A DNA stretch of 64,000 bases from Nostoc sp. NMS8 (GTDB taxonomy: Bacteria; Cyanobacteriota; Cyanobacteriia; Cyanobacteriales; Nostocaceae). Positions 45,489 through 54,119 of the stretch are shown piece after piece (position 1 is the stretch's first letter; each line of letters starts with the position of its first letter). The notes under the pieces are model-generated. The model searched no databases. It had not been told where the DNA came from and saw nothing but the letters and a program-made list of their open reading frames with translations. The translations under genes and the position numbers were made by a program. The stretch spans positions 1 to 64,000 of the forward strand of contig NZ_JABXKK010000121.1 of assembly GCF_017115045.1 (NCBI RefSeq). Direction: 5' to 3'.

Positions 45489-46388
45489 TCAATTCTGTAA
45501 CCAACCAAGCATCACAGCGACTATTAAAAATATACCCATCGCAAAACGGTAAAAAACGAAAATCCAAGTACTGTGTTTTTCCAAATAGTGTAAGAGTCCC
45601 CAAATCGCCAAAAAGGCGGAAATACTGGCACAGATTAAACCTACTAATAAAGTCAACCAGCCAGATGCGCTTAACCCAGCTTTAAATAGGGTGTGGAGTT
45701 CTACAGCACCTGCCAAAATCACTGCTGGTAAGCCCAACAGAAAAGAAAATCGCGCTGATGTTTCCCGTTCCATACCCAAGAACATCCCTGCGGTTAGGGT
45801 AGAACCAGAGCGAGAAACACCGGGAATCAAGGCAAAGGCTTGAGCAATTCCTACCAAAATGCCATCTCGAAGGGTTAGCTTGTCAAAGGTACGAGTGCCC
45901 CTTCTGCACTTTTCTGCGATCGCTAACAATCCAGACATAATAATAGAGGCTGCACTAATAACGATTAACCCTCGCATTGGTGAATTGCAGGCATTGAGAA
46001 TCGGCTTGAGTAGTGCGCCTGTAACAATTATCGGCAGAGTTCCTAGCAATAAGCCCAACATTAATCGTAAAGAACTAGATTGATAATCTTGCCCAGTAAT
46101 AGCTCTAAATGTCTCGCCTGTTAACTTTTTTAAGTCTTGCCAAAAATAAACCAAAACAGCCGTTAAGCTAGCTAACTGCATAGCTGCTGAAAAAGCAGAT
46201 CCAGGATCTTGCATTCCCAGTAAAGTAGGTACTATCCGCAAATGGGCAGTACTACTAATAGGCAACAGTTCTGTAATTCCCTGAACAATACCCAAAAAGC
46301 TCACTTCAACCCAGCCGAGGTTAGCAAAGTCTAGATTTACTTCACTACCACTGCCGCAGCTTGTATTTGCCACTGCCAAAAACAGCAT
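45489..46388 (-). CDS. uppP: Undecaprenyl-diphosphatase
   Basis: A 299-residue integral membrane phosphatase (BacA/UppP). It recycles undecaprenyl diphosphate to the monophosphate needed for peptidoglycan and other envelope polymers. The signature motifs are GITELLPISSTAHL (about 38-50) and IPGVSRSGSTLTAGMFLGME (about 190-209), with multiple membrane helices. The N-terminus is extended by about 25 residues relative to the typical start, so a later start is possible. It confers bacitracin tolerance in other bacteria. Confidence 0.95.
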   Translation of the reverse strand: MLFLAVANTSCGSGSEVNLDFANLGWVEVSFLGIVQGITELLPISSTAHLRIVPTLLGMQDPGSAFSAAMQLASLTAVLVYFWQDLKKLTGETFRAITGQDYQSSSLRLMLGLLLGTLPIIVTGALLKPILNACNSPMRGLIVISAASIIMSGLLAIAEKCRRGTRTFDKLTLRDGILVGIAQAFALIPGVSRSGSTLTAGMFLGMERETSARFSFLLGLPAVILAGAVELHTLFKAGLSASGWLTLLVGLICASISAFLAIWGLLHYLEKHSTWIFVFYRFAMGIFLIVAVMLGWLQN

Positions 46389-46547
46389 AATTTTTCAGGC
46401 TTAGAGAATTTACTTTTAATAAAGTATCGGTAAATCAACCAGCATCTATGACTTTGCTGCGACTAATGTATGGCATTTATATGAAATGTAGTAGATTCTA
46501 TTGAGAATGGAATAATCTTATGGCTTAATTTGCCGCCATAGGCATGA

Positions 46548-46776
46548 CTAATCTGAGGAAATGAGTTTTTCGATTAGTTCTATAACACCATCGCCTCGAC
46601 TGCCATTAGTCACAAAATCCACGCGCTCTTTTAGCGTTGGCAAAGCATTGGCAACTGCTACTGAATAACCACAAATACTCAGGAAATCATGGTCATTCTC
46701 TGCATCGCCAATGCCGACTGCATCTTCAGGTGATAAATGCATATATTCCAATGTGAAACTGGAATCCGCGAAGATT
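46548..46776 (-). pseudogene. HAD-superfamily (Cof-type) hydrolase, C-terminal fragment
   Basis: The minus-strand frame reads LEYMHLSPEDAVGIGDAEND followed by HDFLSICGYSVAVANALPTL and ends in DGVIELIEKLI. The GIGDAENDHDFL block is HAD motif IV of Cof/YcsE-type phosphatases, and the AVANAL block is the usual next piece. A stop (TAG) lies a few codons before, and no motif I (DxDxT) region exists here, so only the last third remains. It overlaps the dimeric-barrel fragment on the other strand. Confidence 0.7.
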
Positions 46777-46992
46777 TGGGAGTACTATGCAGCCGACCAC
46801 ATTCGCAGTGTTTATTATATTGCTGATATGAGTGGAGCTGTTTTGATATACGAAGCAACCAATCTAGAGTCAGTACAAGCAGCACTTACCCAACTACCAA
46901 TGGTGCAATCTGGAGTACTGCAAACTGAGATTCGTTCCATTGCTACTTACACGCGGATTTCCCTTAAGTGGGCGCTTGACATTCTTCAATAG
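46750..46992 (+). pseudogene. Dimeric alpha/beta-barrel (muconolactone-isomerase-like) protein, C-terminal fragment
   Basis: The plus-strand frame reads AKIWEYYAADHIRSVYYIAD followed by MSGAVLIYEATNLESVQAAL and TQLPMVQSGVLQTE. This pattern (WEYY...IRxxYYxADxxGAVLIxE...LPMVQxG) belongs to small cyanobacterial dimeric-barrel proteins near antibiotic-monooxygenase-like and SOD-named entries. The normal N-terminal strand and start are missing: the first ~18 codons are HAD-gene sequence. It is a fusion of two broken genes. Confidence 0.6.
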
Positions 46993-47035
46993 TACATTTA
47001 ACCTAGTAGTTAATTAACCATTAGGTTAAACAAAA

Positions 47036-47386
47036 ATGTCTAACGAACAACTGAGCCTTACCTTTGCTGCCCTAGCCGATCCTACACGGCGTGCAATTCT
47101 GGCTCACCTCGCCAAGGGTGAGGCATCGGTGAGTGAGTTAGCGAAGCCTTTTAAGATGAGTCTTCCTGCAATTTCAAAGCATCTCAAGGTGCTAGAACGT
47201 GCTGGACTGATCTCGCGGGGTCGCGAAGCTCAATGGCGACCCTGCCAGATTAAAGCACAGCCGCTCAGGGACGCGGCGGATTGGATTGAGCAATATCGTC
47301 AATTGTGGGAACAGAGGCTTGATCAGCTTGATAATTACCTGCACGAATTACAAACTCAGGAGAAACAAAATGAGCAACAAAAATGA
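47036..47386 (+). CDS. ArsR-family transcriptional regulator
   Basis: A 116-residue winged-helix repressor (ArsR/SmtB type) with LADPTRRAILAHLAKGEASV, ELAKPFKMSLPAISKHLKVL and ERAGLISRGREAQWRPC. It has no ArsR-type metal-binding ELCVCD cysteine cluster, so it probably senses something other than metal. It overlaps the start of the next gene by 17 bases, the classic ArsR-SRPBCC pair. It likely controls its own operon. Confidence 0.92.
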   Translation: MSNEQLSLTFAALADPTRRAILAHLAKGEASVSELAKPFKMSLPAISKHLKVLERAGLISRGREAQWRPCQIKAQPLRDAADWIEQYRQLWEQRLDQLDNYLHELQTQEKQNEQQK

Positions 47387-47867
47387 TGACACTGATGCTC
47401 AATCTCAACGTGACATCGTGATCACCCGCGTCTTGAAAGCGCCGCGCGAACTTGTGTTCCAAGCATGGACTGATCCTAAACACTTAGCGCAGTGGTGGGG
47501 GCCCAAAGGTTTCACAACCCGTGTGATTGAGATGGATCTGCGTCCCGGTGGGAAATGGCGCTACGTGATGACTGGCCCAGACGGCAGGGAGTACCCAGTT
47601 AAAGGTGTCTTTCGTGAAATCGTACCCTTTTATAAGATTGTTACCACTGATGAATTTGATGAAGGCTTTGAAAAGGTAGTGAACGTTGATTTGCCGAAGG
47701 AAATGGTTATAACAGTCATTTTCGAGGATTTAGATGGCAATACCAAACTCACGCTCCAGATTATACATGAGTCTATTGAGGATCGGCGTAAGCATGAACA
47801 GATGGGTGTGATCGAAGGGTGGAACTCCACTTTTGACTGCCTAGATGAGTTTTTGGCGAAAGCTTGA
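47370..47867 (+). CDS. SRPBCC/AHSA1-type polyketide-cyclase-like protein
   Basis: A 165-residue START/Bet v1-fold protein of the Aha1-like family. The ATG at 47370 follows GGAGAAACAAA and overlaps the ArsR stop. The motifs LKAPRELVFQAWTDPKHLAQ, WWGPKGF and GGKWRYVMTGPDGREYPVKG are diagnostic. It binds an unknown hydrophobic ligand. It is co-transcribed with the regulator; such pairs often occur near VOC or dimeric-barrel enzymes, remains of which flank it here. Confidence 0.92.
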   Translation: MSNKNDDTDAQSQRDIVITRVLKAPRELVFQAWTDPKHLAQWWGPKGFTTRVIEMDLRPGGKWRYVMTGPDGREYPVKGVFREIVPFYKIVTTDEFDEGFEKVVNVDLPKEMVITVIFEDLDGNTKLTLQIIHESIEDRRKHEQMGVIEGWNSTFDCLDEFLAKA

Positions 47868-47876
47868 GTCTCTCTT

Positions 47877-48044
47877 GTTAGGGATGAGGTGCTTGTATGT
47901 TTATCTTCATCAAGCCGAGAAAAAGTTGATGCGATGCGATGGTTGCTCCCTGCACTTACCGCCGATGGAGCAACCTACAATGAACCACAAGACCACAGTT
48001 TTTTGTACGGACACGGGTTTGCTGACTTAAACTGTCATATTTAG
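47877..48044 (+). pseudogene. VOC-family (glyoxalase-like) protein, C-terminal fragment
   Basis: In one frame, starting within the end of the SRPBCC coding region, the DNA reads DEVLVCLSSSSREKVDAM then TYNEPQDHSFLYGHGFADLN. This matches VOC superfamily enzymes (EVLVxLSxxSREEVDxM...TYNEPQDHGFMYGHGFxDLDGHIWE). It stops at TAG (48042) where the last metal-binding Glu segment would begin, and its N-terminal half is missing. The neighbourhood (ArsR, SRPBCC, VOC) is typical of one functional cluster. Confidence 0.65.
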
Positions 48045-48147
48045 GAAATTATTTACATGGAGCAAGCGCAATAAAGCCAGGTTGAAAATGCGATGTTTGA
48101 GGAATTAACACAGTCAACTATTCTATAACTTGAGTAAATCAAGCCAT

Positions 48148-48285
48148 TCATTCAGTCCAATGCGGCGCATCTGTCACCAATTGAGCAAACCTTTCAGGGT
48201 CAACATCCTCAAACTCCAGCATCACACCCAACCGCTCATCAATCGTTAGGGTACTGAGTAATTCCTTTACTCTGTCAGAATTGAC
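48148..48285 (-). pseudogene. C-terminal fragment of an unidentified protein
   Basis: Minus-strand frame: NSDRVKELLSTLTIDERLGV then MLEFEDVDPERFAQLVTDAP, ending HWTE. An upstream GTG could start a 46-codon ORF, but the compact, protein-like composition suggests the end of a larger gene. Family not recognised. Confidence 0.35.
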
Positions 48286-48522
48286 CACTTAAAGCTACTG
48301 AATTACTTGAAGTCGGAATGTCAGCAGATGCAGTTAATCAGCGATCGCATTTATAGGTTAAGGGACGGTGGCAAGTTTAGAAGCACCAGCAGAGGCAGTT
48401 TTGAAGTGTTTAGGAGAACTGAAGCGACCGTATTTGACAGCATTTGAGGAAGAAATTTTGAGTTTTATTGAAAGAAAATGTGTAACTAGAAAAAATTAAC
48501 CTGCACTTATTCTGTAATAGGT
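48286..48522. other. Intergenic region with a possible gene fragment
   Basis: Plus-strand codons at about 48362-48499 read ASLEAPAEAVLKCLGELK then RPYLTAFEEEILSFIERK, ending at TAA. It looks protein-like but has no start or family assignment. It lies just before the stop of the CHAT-CHASE2 gene. Confidence 0.3.
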
Positions 48523-50880
48523 CTATTGATTACGTTGGCCACTTAAAGAATATATATAATAAATAGCTACACTAACGCCACTAACTATCAAAACTAAAAC
48601 TGATGGCACTATAGGTATCCAGACTCCTTGGAGCAACAGACCAAAGGATACACCATATAAAATGCAAACAGTTGCCACTCCTGCCAATCCCAATCTTAAC
48701 CACGATCGAAATTGCCAAACAATTATGCCTCCAATTAACGACCAACCCCATACCCAAATAAATTCACCCCACTTTGGTAACATCCACAATAGTGGACGAT
48801 TATCTAAAACGGCACTGAGAATCTGACTCACCATCTGTGCTTGAAGCATCACCCCTGGCATTTGATTATACGACCACTGACTGGCGCTATATGGTGTAGA
48901 CCAATAATCATGAAAACTTTCAGCACTTGTACCAATGAGAATGATCCGATTCTTCACTAAATCAGAAGTGAGTTTATTGTTCAAAACATTTGCTAGAGTT
49001 ACTTGTATAGCAGCTTGATGGGAAGAGCGATAATTAAGTAGCACTTGATGACCTAGATTATCGATTCTGTGATAGCCGCCGCTATTTGACTCTAAGTTTT
49101 TAAAGACAACATTCCCAAACTGCCAGTTTTTTTCTGTAGTTAGTTTGGACTGAATACCAAGAGCAAGCAAGTAACGATTTGCTAATTGAAAGCTAAAAGA
49201 TTTATCAACGTTGCAGGGCGATGCAGGAGCCATAGCCAATATTTGACGGCGGATAATGCCATCGGGATCGGGTATAACGTCACTAAAACCCAAGTTTTGT
49301 TTGGGAACTTCAGGGGGTGGCGAAACACCACTGTTTTTGTTTTCCTCACTAACTTCGCATATTGCAAAAAAGCGATCGCTTTTTTGCATTAATTTAGATA
49401 ACTTATTATACTTTTTATCTACGTGATTCTCTCGATAGATATCTAAGCCAATGACTCGCGGTTGAAACTGCTCTAATTTTTCTACAACTTGAGCTAGGGC
49501 GCGGTCTGATAGTGAAGCTCCACCTCTTTCTTTGGCTGGTTGCGATCGCACATCAGCTTCAGTGACGGTAACGACTAAAATACGTGGATCTTGTCCTTCA
49601 TCAGGTCGCGATCGCATCATTGCATCAAAAGCCATAAGCTCCCATGACTGCAACATGCCAACGGAGCGCATCCCCATTATCAAGGCAGTCGTAACTATAC
49701 TGACTTTAAAAATTGTCTCAATAATATTTCGGCTATGCCAGCTAGTAGGTTGAGAGTCTACTTTGTTCGCCAATACCAACGACATCGCCGTTGGATTTTG
49801 ACACATCACTGGTAGCCAACTAGCACAGGGAAAGCTGCTTTCTAGACCCTGCAACTTTTCTATAGCTTCCCGCATCGCCAAATGGCAAGATTCTCCATTA
49901 GCAAAAGCCTCTAGAAAGTGCTTTAAAAATTCTTGAGCAACCCGATCTGGTACTGCTTCCCGCATGACAATCATTTGGGGAATGTGCAGCGATGCCAATT
50001 GTCGTACTAATCCTAGTCCATCACAGCAGTTAAAAATTGCCAATTGCAAACCCCTAGCGATCGCTGCTTTCAGTCCATTTTTTAACTGAGAAATTGTTAA
50101 ACTATCAGTTTGATTGATATAAATTTGACCTATTTCACCATCAGCTTGACTCGAACCATGTCCGGCAAAAAAGAGAATATCCCAGCCTTTCTTGTCCCAA
50201 AGCCATTGATCTAACTCCCTGCGCTGTGGCTCAATCAGAAAAACAGTCTCCGTTTCTGGTAGTTGTTCAAGTATTGCCCGGTCTTGTTGAATATCAATTC
50301 CTTCACTATTACCAAGAATCGCTAATATTCTAAGTTTATTTGTAGTAGGTTTGCGTAATGGTTTAACTTCATCTACTTCAGGAGCGCTTAAACCAAATAC
50401 TGCCTTATGGTAATCCTCAAAGAAATCCCATAAATGCCAGGGTAGCCGACGAACTTGGTCGTCTTCTGTTTCTAGAATAATCCGAATTTCTTCATGAGGA
50501 TTTAACTTAGTGCGTAATTTCTGGTCAATGTTGCGAAATAGCTCAGATTTCAGCCAAACATTAATTTCATTTTGTAAATTGTCACATAAATTACTAAACT
50601 CAACAGAGGAAATATTAGTTATATCTTCTGTATCAATTTCAATACCTGCATCGTTTGACATATTTCTATGCCAACGTTGACCAGGGAAAAGAGTCTCATG
50701 CAGCAACAAATAGAGTAACTGCCAACGTCTGTAGAGTTCTATAAGTTCTAGAGCCGCAGGCAAGCTACCTGTAAATTGTATCGGTATAGGGTTGCTATAG
50801 TTGTACAACTGTGCTGTAACGGTAGCAAATCCCTGCTTCAAGTTACCCTTTCCTAAGTTCAACACGACTAATTTAGTCAT
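48523..50880 (-). CDS. CHAT (caspase-like)-CHASE2 membrane protein
   Basis: A 785-residue two-part protein. Residues ~1-370 hold a CHAT (caspase-like) protease domain: a helical N-terminal part, then LRILAILGNSEGIDIQQDRA, catalytic His241 in ILFFAGHGSS, and catalytic Cys286 in AIFNCCDGLGL. A membrane helix (about 390-410) precedes a CHASE2 sensor (LMAFDAMMRSRPDEGQDPRI, LNYRSSHQAAIQVTLANVLN, RIILIGTSAESFHDYWSTPY), and helices follow at the C-terminus (about 690-780). The CHAT is thus cytoplasmic and the sensor extracytoplasmic. It is the last gene of a tight operon with DUF1822 (five bases apart). It probably cleaves a target on sensing an external signal; the target is unknown. Confidence 0.9.
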   Translation of the reverse strand: MTKLVVLNLGKGNLKQGFATVTAQLYNYSNPIPIQFTGSLPAALELIELYRRWQLLYLLLHETLFPGQRWHRNMSNDAGIEIDTEDITNISSVEFSNLCDNLQNEINVWLKSELFRNIDQKLRTKLNPHEEIRIILETEDDQVRRLPWHLWDFFEDYHKAVFGLSAPEVDEVKPLRKPTTNKLRILAILGNSEGIDIQQDRAILEQLPETETVFLIEPQRRELDQWLWDKKGWDILFFAGHGSSQADGEIGQIYINQTDSLTISQLKNGLKAAIARGLQLAIFNCCDGLGLVRQLASLHIPQMIVMREAVPDRVAQEFLKHFLEAFANGESCHLAMREAIEKLQGLESSFPCASWLPVMCQNPTAMSLVLANKVDSQPTSWHSRNIIETIFKVSIVTTALIMGMRSVGMLQSWELMAFDAMMRSRPDEGQDPRILVVTVTEADVRSQPAKERGGASLSDRALAQVVEKLEQFQPRVIGLDIYRENHVDKKYNKLSKLMQKSDRFFAICEVSEENKNSGVSPPPEVPKQNLGFSDVIPDPDGIIRRQILAMAPASPCNVDKSFSFQLANRYLLALGIQSKLTTEKNWQFGNVVFKNLESNSGGYHRIDNLGHQVLLNYRSSHQAAIQVTLANVLNNKLTSDLVKNRIILIGTSAESFHDYWSTPYSASQWSYNQMPGVMLQAQMVSQILSAVLDNRPLLWMLPKWGEFIWVWGWSLIGGIIVWQFRSWLRLGLAGVATVCILYGVSFGLLLQGVWIPIVPSVLVLIVSGVSVAIYYIYSLSGQRNQ

Positions 50881-50885
50881 GGCTA

Positions 50886-52124
50886 TCAGTCATCAAGTGC
50901 TTCCAGTAGAAAATCCTCTTTTATACTGACATTATCAAGAGCAACTTGTATACTAAACCGAATTCCGGGAGAAGATTTGAATTTTTTGAGTTGAATATAA
51001 TGATCGTGACTTCTGGAAGTGACTTCCTGAAGAATTGTCCCTGTTTGTGAAAGCAAAATTAGCTTGAGATTAGGTATTAAATAAGGTTCTGCATTTGCTG
51101 GATGTAACTGTACGCGCAGACCGATTTTGCCATCAACCTCTGTTTTAAGGCCAATTAACAACACAACTGCACTACCCCCAACTTCCATTCCTAAATCAAT
51201 TAACTTGGCTCGTTTAACATATCCCTCATTCAACCCCAAATCACTTCTGAATTGAACGGCTAAAGTTTTTTGTTGTGGTGATAATAAAGTATCCAAATTT
51301 TGCCAACCCACACTAAAGATATTTTGAAACCATAAACTCAAGTTACTACCCACATAGCTGGCTTCAACTTGATTATTGTTTTGCTTTTTCAATCTTTTCT
51401 GATAGAGATGCTGCCGCAATTCATCCACCGCCAAAAATGCTCCCCACACATCAAAGGGGACATTAAGTCTTGGCGAAGAAAAAGTCCACTTACTCAATTG
51501 TTCCAGTAATTGGTCTGTTTGTACTTTTGACAAAGTTGCTAAAGATTTAATCTCTGGTATTTTGGGAGGACAAAGTTCTTGTGCTACCCACATCACATTT
51601 AAGTCTGCAATCAAATATTCTGCATCTAAACAATAAGTTCGATCCATTGGGTCATAAATAGCTTGCTCCCGAATTTGTTGATAGTTAGTATAACCCGATA
51701 TCCGCAGCCAACCTTCTTCTAAATTTAACTGCACCGCTAGATAGTAATGGGCTGACCAACTAGGAATATCAATCCATTCTTGAGGAATCCGAAACTCTGG
51801 AAAGGAACTTTTATCGCTGGGAATTAACGCTAATCGAGTCTCACCTAGAGTTAACACAGAGCCATTTACTAATTCCCAAATACTCGGTAATTCAGCTTTT
51901 GGAAAGCATAATCTAGGCATTACTTGCAAATCTGGGTCTTCTTGCAACCAATTTAAAAAAGCATTTAAAGATAAATTATTTAGGTAAGCATTCCAGCGAG
52001 TAGCTGTGTTTGAGTAAGACTCTTGCATCGTTTCGTGCCATGCAGTTTCTTGCTCTTGCTTTGATATATCTAAACATAAATGTTCAGGATAAATTAGAGT
52101 CAAATCATTTAAGCTAATTGTCAT
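50886..52124 (-). CDS. DUF1822 family protein
   Basis: A 412-residue protein with the DUF1822 pattern: LTLIYPEHLCLDISKQEQET at the start, then YLNNLSLNAFLNWLQEDPD, EWIDIPSWSAHYYLAVQLNL, LADLNVMWVAQELCPP-type blocks, and the C-terminal VGGSAVVLLIGLKTEVDGKI followed by LRVQLHPANAEPYLIPNLKL. Function unknown in the literature I know. It lies four bases downstream of the sigma-like gene and five bases upstream of the CHAT-CHASE2 gene, so the three form one transcription unit and perhaps one pathway. Confidence 0.9.
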   Translation of the reverse strand: MTISLNDLTLIYPEHLCLDISKQEQETAWHETMQESYSNTATRWNAYLNNLSLNAFLNWLQEDPDLQVMPRLCFPKAELPSIWELVNGSVLTLGETRLALIPSDKSSFPEFRIPQEWIDIPSWSAHYYLAVQLNLEEGWLRISGYTNYQQIREQAIYDPMDRTYCLDAEYLIADLNVMWVAQELCPPKIPEIKSLATLSKVQTDQLLEQLSKWTFSSPRLNVPFDVWGAFLAVDELRQHLYQKRLKKQNNNQVEASYVGSNLSLWFQNIFSVGWQNLDTLLSPQQKTLAVQFRSDLGLNEGYVKRAKLIDLGMEVGGSAVVLLIGLKTEVDGKIGLRVQLHPANAEPYLIPNLKLILLSQTGTILQEVTSRSHDHYIQLKKFKSSPGIRFSIQVALDNVSIKEDFLLEALDD

Positions 52125-52128
52125 AAGA

Positions 52129-53697
52129 TTAATTCCTAGTCTTAATTAAAAATTTATCTTTTAGCCATTCATTTACAAAATTAGCTAGTTTATTGCTGGC
52201 TACCACTAAAGAATTTTTAGGTAAACCCATATCTATTTCTAGTTGGTACATAAAAGCTTCTCTCACATTTTCATTTACTTCATTTCTACTAATAGATCCC
52301 TTCAAGCTTGAATGTACCAACTTTCTATCTATTTTTTCTTGGTCTGTCAACTCCAATTCTAAAACACCTATCTTATCTTGAATCTGCCATTCTTGAGTAA
52401 TTTTATCTAAAGCAGATTTACAGATTTTCTGACAGTGTAACTGTAAGCATTCATCTAATGATTCTTTGATAATTTCAATATCTTTGTCTTCATTCAAAGA
52501 AATTTCCGGATAAACTTTCTGAGATTCTTTAATAAAGTCTTTTAATAGTATTTTATTATATCTTGCTAACTGTCTAGCTACTTGATATTGTTTCTGGAGT
52601 TCAGGATATTTATTTTTTAAAACTACTGCCATCTCACTTTGAGTTAAGTTTAATCCTAGCCACAGTATTAACATTATTTGGCTAGTCTCTGAGATAGTTG
52701 AAAATAAGCTTGAAATAAGTGAGCTTACTTGCTGCCATTCTTCTTCTTGGACAAGATTATCTAAGGCAGTATACCGACTATCAGTTAAATTTTCGTAGTT
52801 TTCTAAAGGCAGAAAAGACTTTGTTCTGTAATCACGAGCAGCTTGGATACAAATTTCTAATATTTCTTGAATTCTATCCTTTGAAGCTGGTGCTTCCATA
52901 AATCCTAATTGATTACACCGTTCATTATATAATGATGCAATTGCCTGAAAACATTCGTCACTAGGCGTTTCTAAACTACGACTTCCTTGCCTTTGGTTTG
53001 GTTGATAAATTTGCTCTAAGCATTGCCAAGTTAGACAATATAAACTAACACGGTTCTGATTTATTCCTTTTATAGTTAAAGCTTCCTGCATCTCTTTTTT
53101 AGTCAAATCTTTTAAAAGACCGTAGTTAGAAAATTTTTCTCTTTTACCTTCTAAGTCTTTCTGATAAATGGTATTACTAATAAAACGGATGATAGATGTT
53201 TTAGCATAACCTTCTATATTGCTTTGAGAACGCTCAAAATCAAAACTTTTGAAAAGTTTGGCTGGAGGAAAGATAGCTAAGTTAGCTATTTGAAAGTATT
53301 CTTCTAATGGATATTTATGCTGGATAAACTTAAATCTTTGATAGCTTTTTCTAGCTGCCCAAAGACAAGCCTCCTGTAAGTATGCAGACAAATGTTTCTC
53401 TGCTCTGCAAGAAGACTTTGATATTTTTTCTGCCGATGATCTAGAGACACTAAGCTTTTGTTCATTCTCCGTTTGAGAACAAATTTTAAGTAACTCTTGC
53501 GGTGATACCTCTCTAAGTATTTTTAGAAAATAACGTGCCCAATATTCTTCTTTAGCATCTGGCTCTAACTGCGTTAAAGAACTTATATCCCGTTTTAGGT
53601 CTATATCAACTTGCCAAACAAAATTAAAATTTTTGTGGTCGTTTATTAAGCTAAGAAAACTTGAAAATTGGTGGATGATACCTTCACGTTTTTTCAT
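52129..53697 (-). CDS. Sigma-70-like protein of the cyanobacterial DUF1822/CHAT operon type
   Basis: A 522-residue, strongly basic/polar protein. A region resembling sigma region 2 lies at about 130-180 (YLQEACLWAARKSYQRFKFI, FKSFDFERSQSNIEGYAKTS, IIRFISNTIY), and a possible region-4-like helix-turn-helix at about 345-385 (ILWLGLNLTQSEMAVVLKNK). The order and spacing are loose, so whether it binds core RNA polymerase is uncertain; it may be an adapted sigma-like regulator. First gene of the operon with DUF1822 and CHAT-CHASE2. No anti-sigma factor is seen; DUF1822 could play that part, which is speculation. Confidence 0.7.
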   Translation of the reverse strand: MKKREGIIHQFSSFLSLINDHKNFNFVWQVDIDLKRDISSLTQLEPDAKEEYWARYFLKILREVSPQELLKICSQTENEQKLSVSRSSAEKISKSSCRAEKHLSAYLQEACLWAARKSYQRFKFIQHKYPLEEYFQIANLAIFPPAKLFKSFDFERSQSNIEGYAKTSIIRFISNTIYQKDLEGKREKFSNYGLLKDLTKKEMQEALTIKGINQNRVSLYCLTWQCLEQIYQPNQRQGSRSLETPSDECFQAIASLYNERCNQLGFMEAPASKDRIQEILEICIQAARDYRTKSFLPLENYENLTDSRYTALDNLVQEEEWQQVSSLISSLFSTISETSQIMLILWLGLNLTQSEMAVVLKNKYPELQKQYQVARQLARYNKILLKDFIKESQKVYPEISLNEDKDIEIIKESLDECLQLHCQKICKSALDKITQEWQIQDKIGVLELELTDQEKIDRKLVHSSLKGSISRNEVNENVREAFMYQLEIDMGLPKNSLVVASNKLANFVNEWLKDKFLIKTRN

Positions 53698-54119
53698 ATT
53701 TTTTTTGCATTTTACATAAATTAATCAAAGAAAGGGCAGAACTTCAACTCCGTTTATTATACCTCTATACTTCTAATGGGTATTAAATAAATCAATTTAT
53801 GCAATTTTCAAATAAAAATTGTATAAATTATCTATGTGATTTTAAATGGTCGTATCCCGGTTTGCTGCCAAGTTGTAACTATCAGACAGGATAGGTGAAG
53901 ACGAGCGCATTTACTGATCTATCAGCTGCCACGCTCTCTCTTAACAATTATCGAACAGAATTCACAGATGCATAATTTGATTTCTGTTATATCCATTTAA
54001 GATATAAAAGTAAAAAATCCTCATCTGAATTTCAGTTTAACAAGATTCTATTTTTCTGAGCTTGACACCAATGGTAAGATTGTCAGTGATTTGAGAATAT
54101 TGAGTATTTATATCTAACT
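53698..54119. promoter_or_regulatory. Divergent promoter region of the sigma-like operon and DUF928 gene
   Basis: About 420 bases, very AT-rich (about 70 % by eye), with no gene. It must carry promoters for both divergent units. Conserved boxes could not be assigned by eye. Confidence 0.45.
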
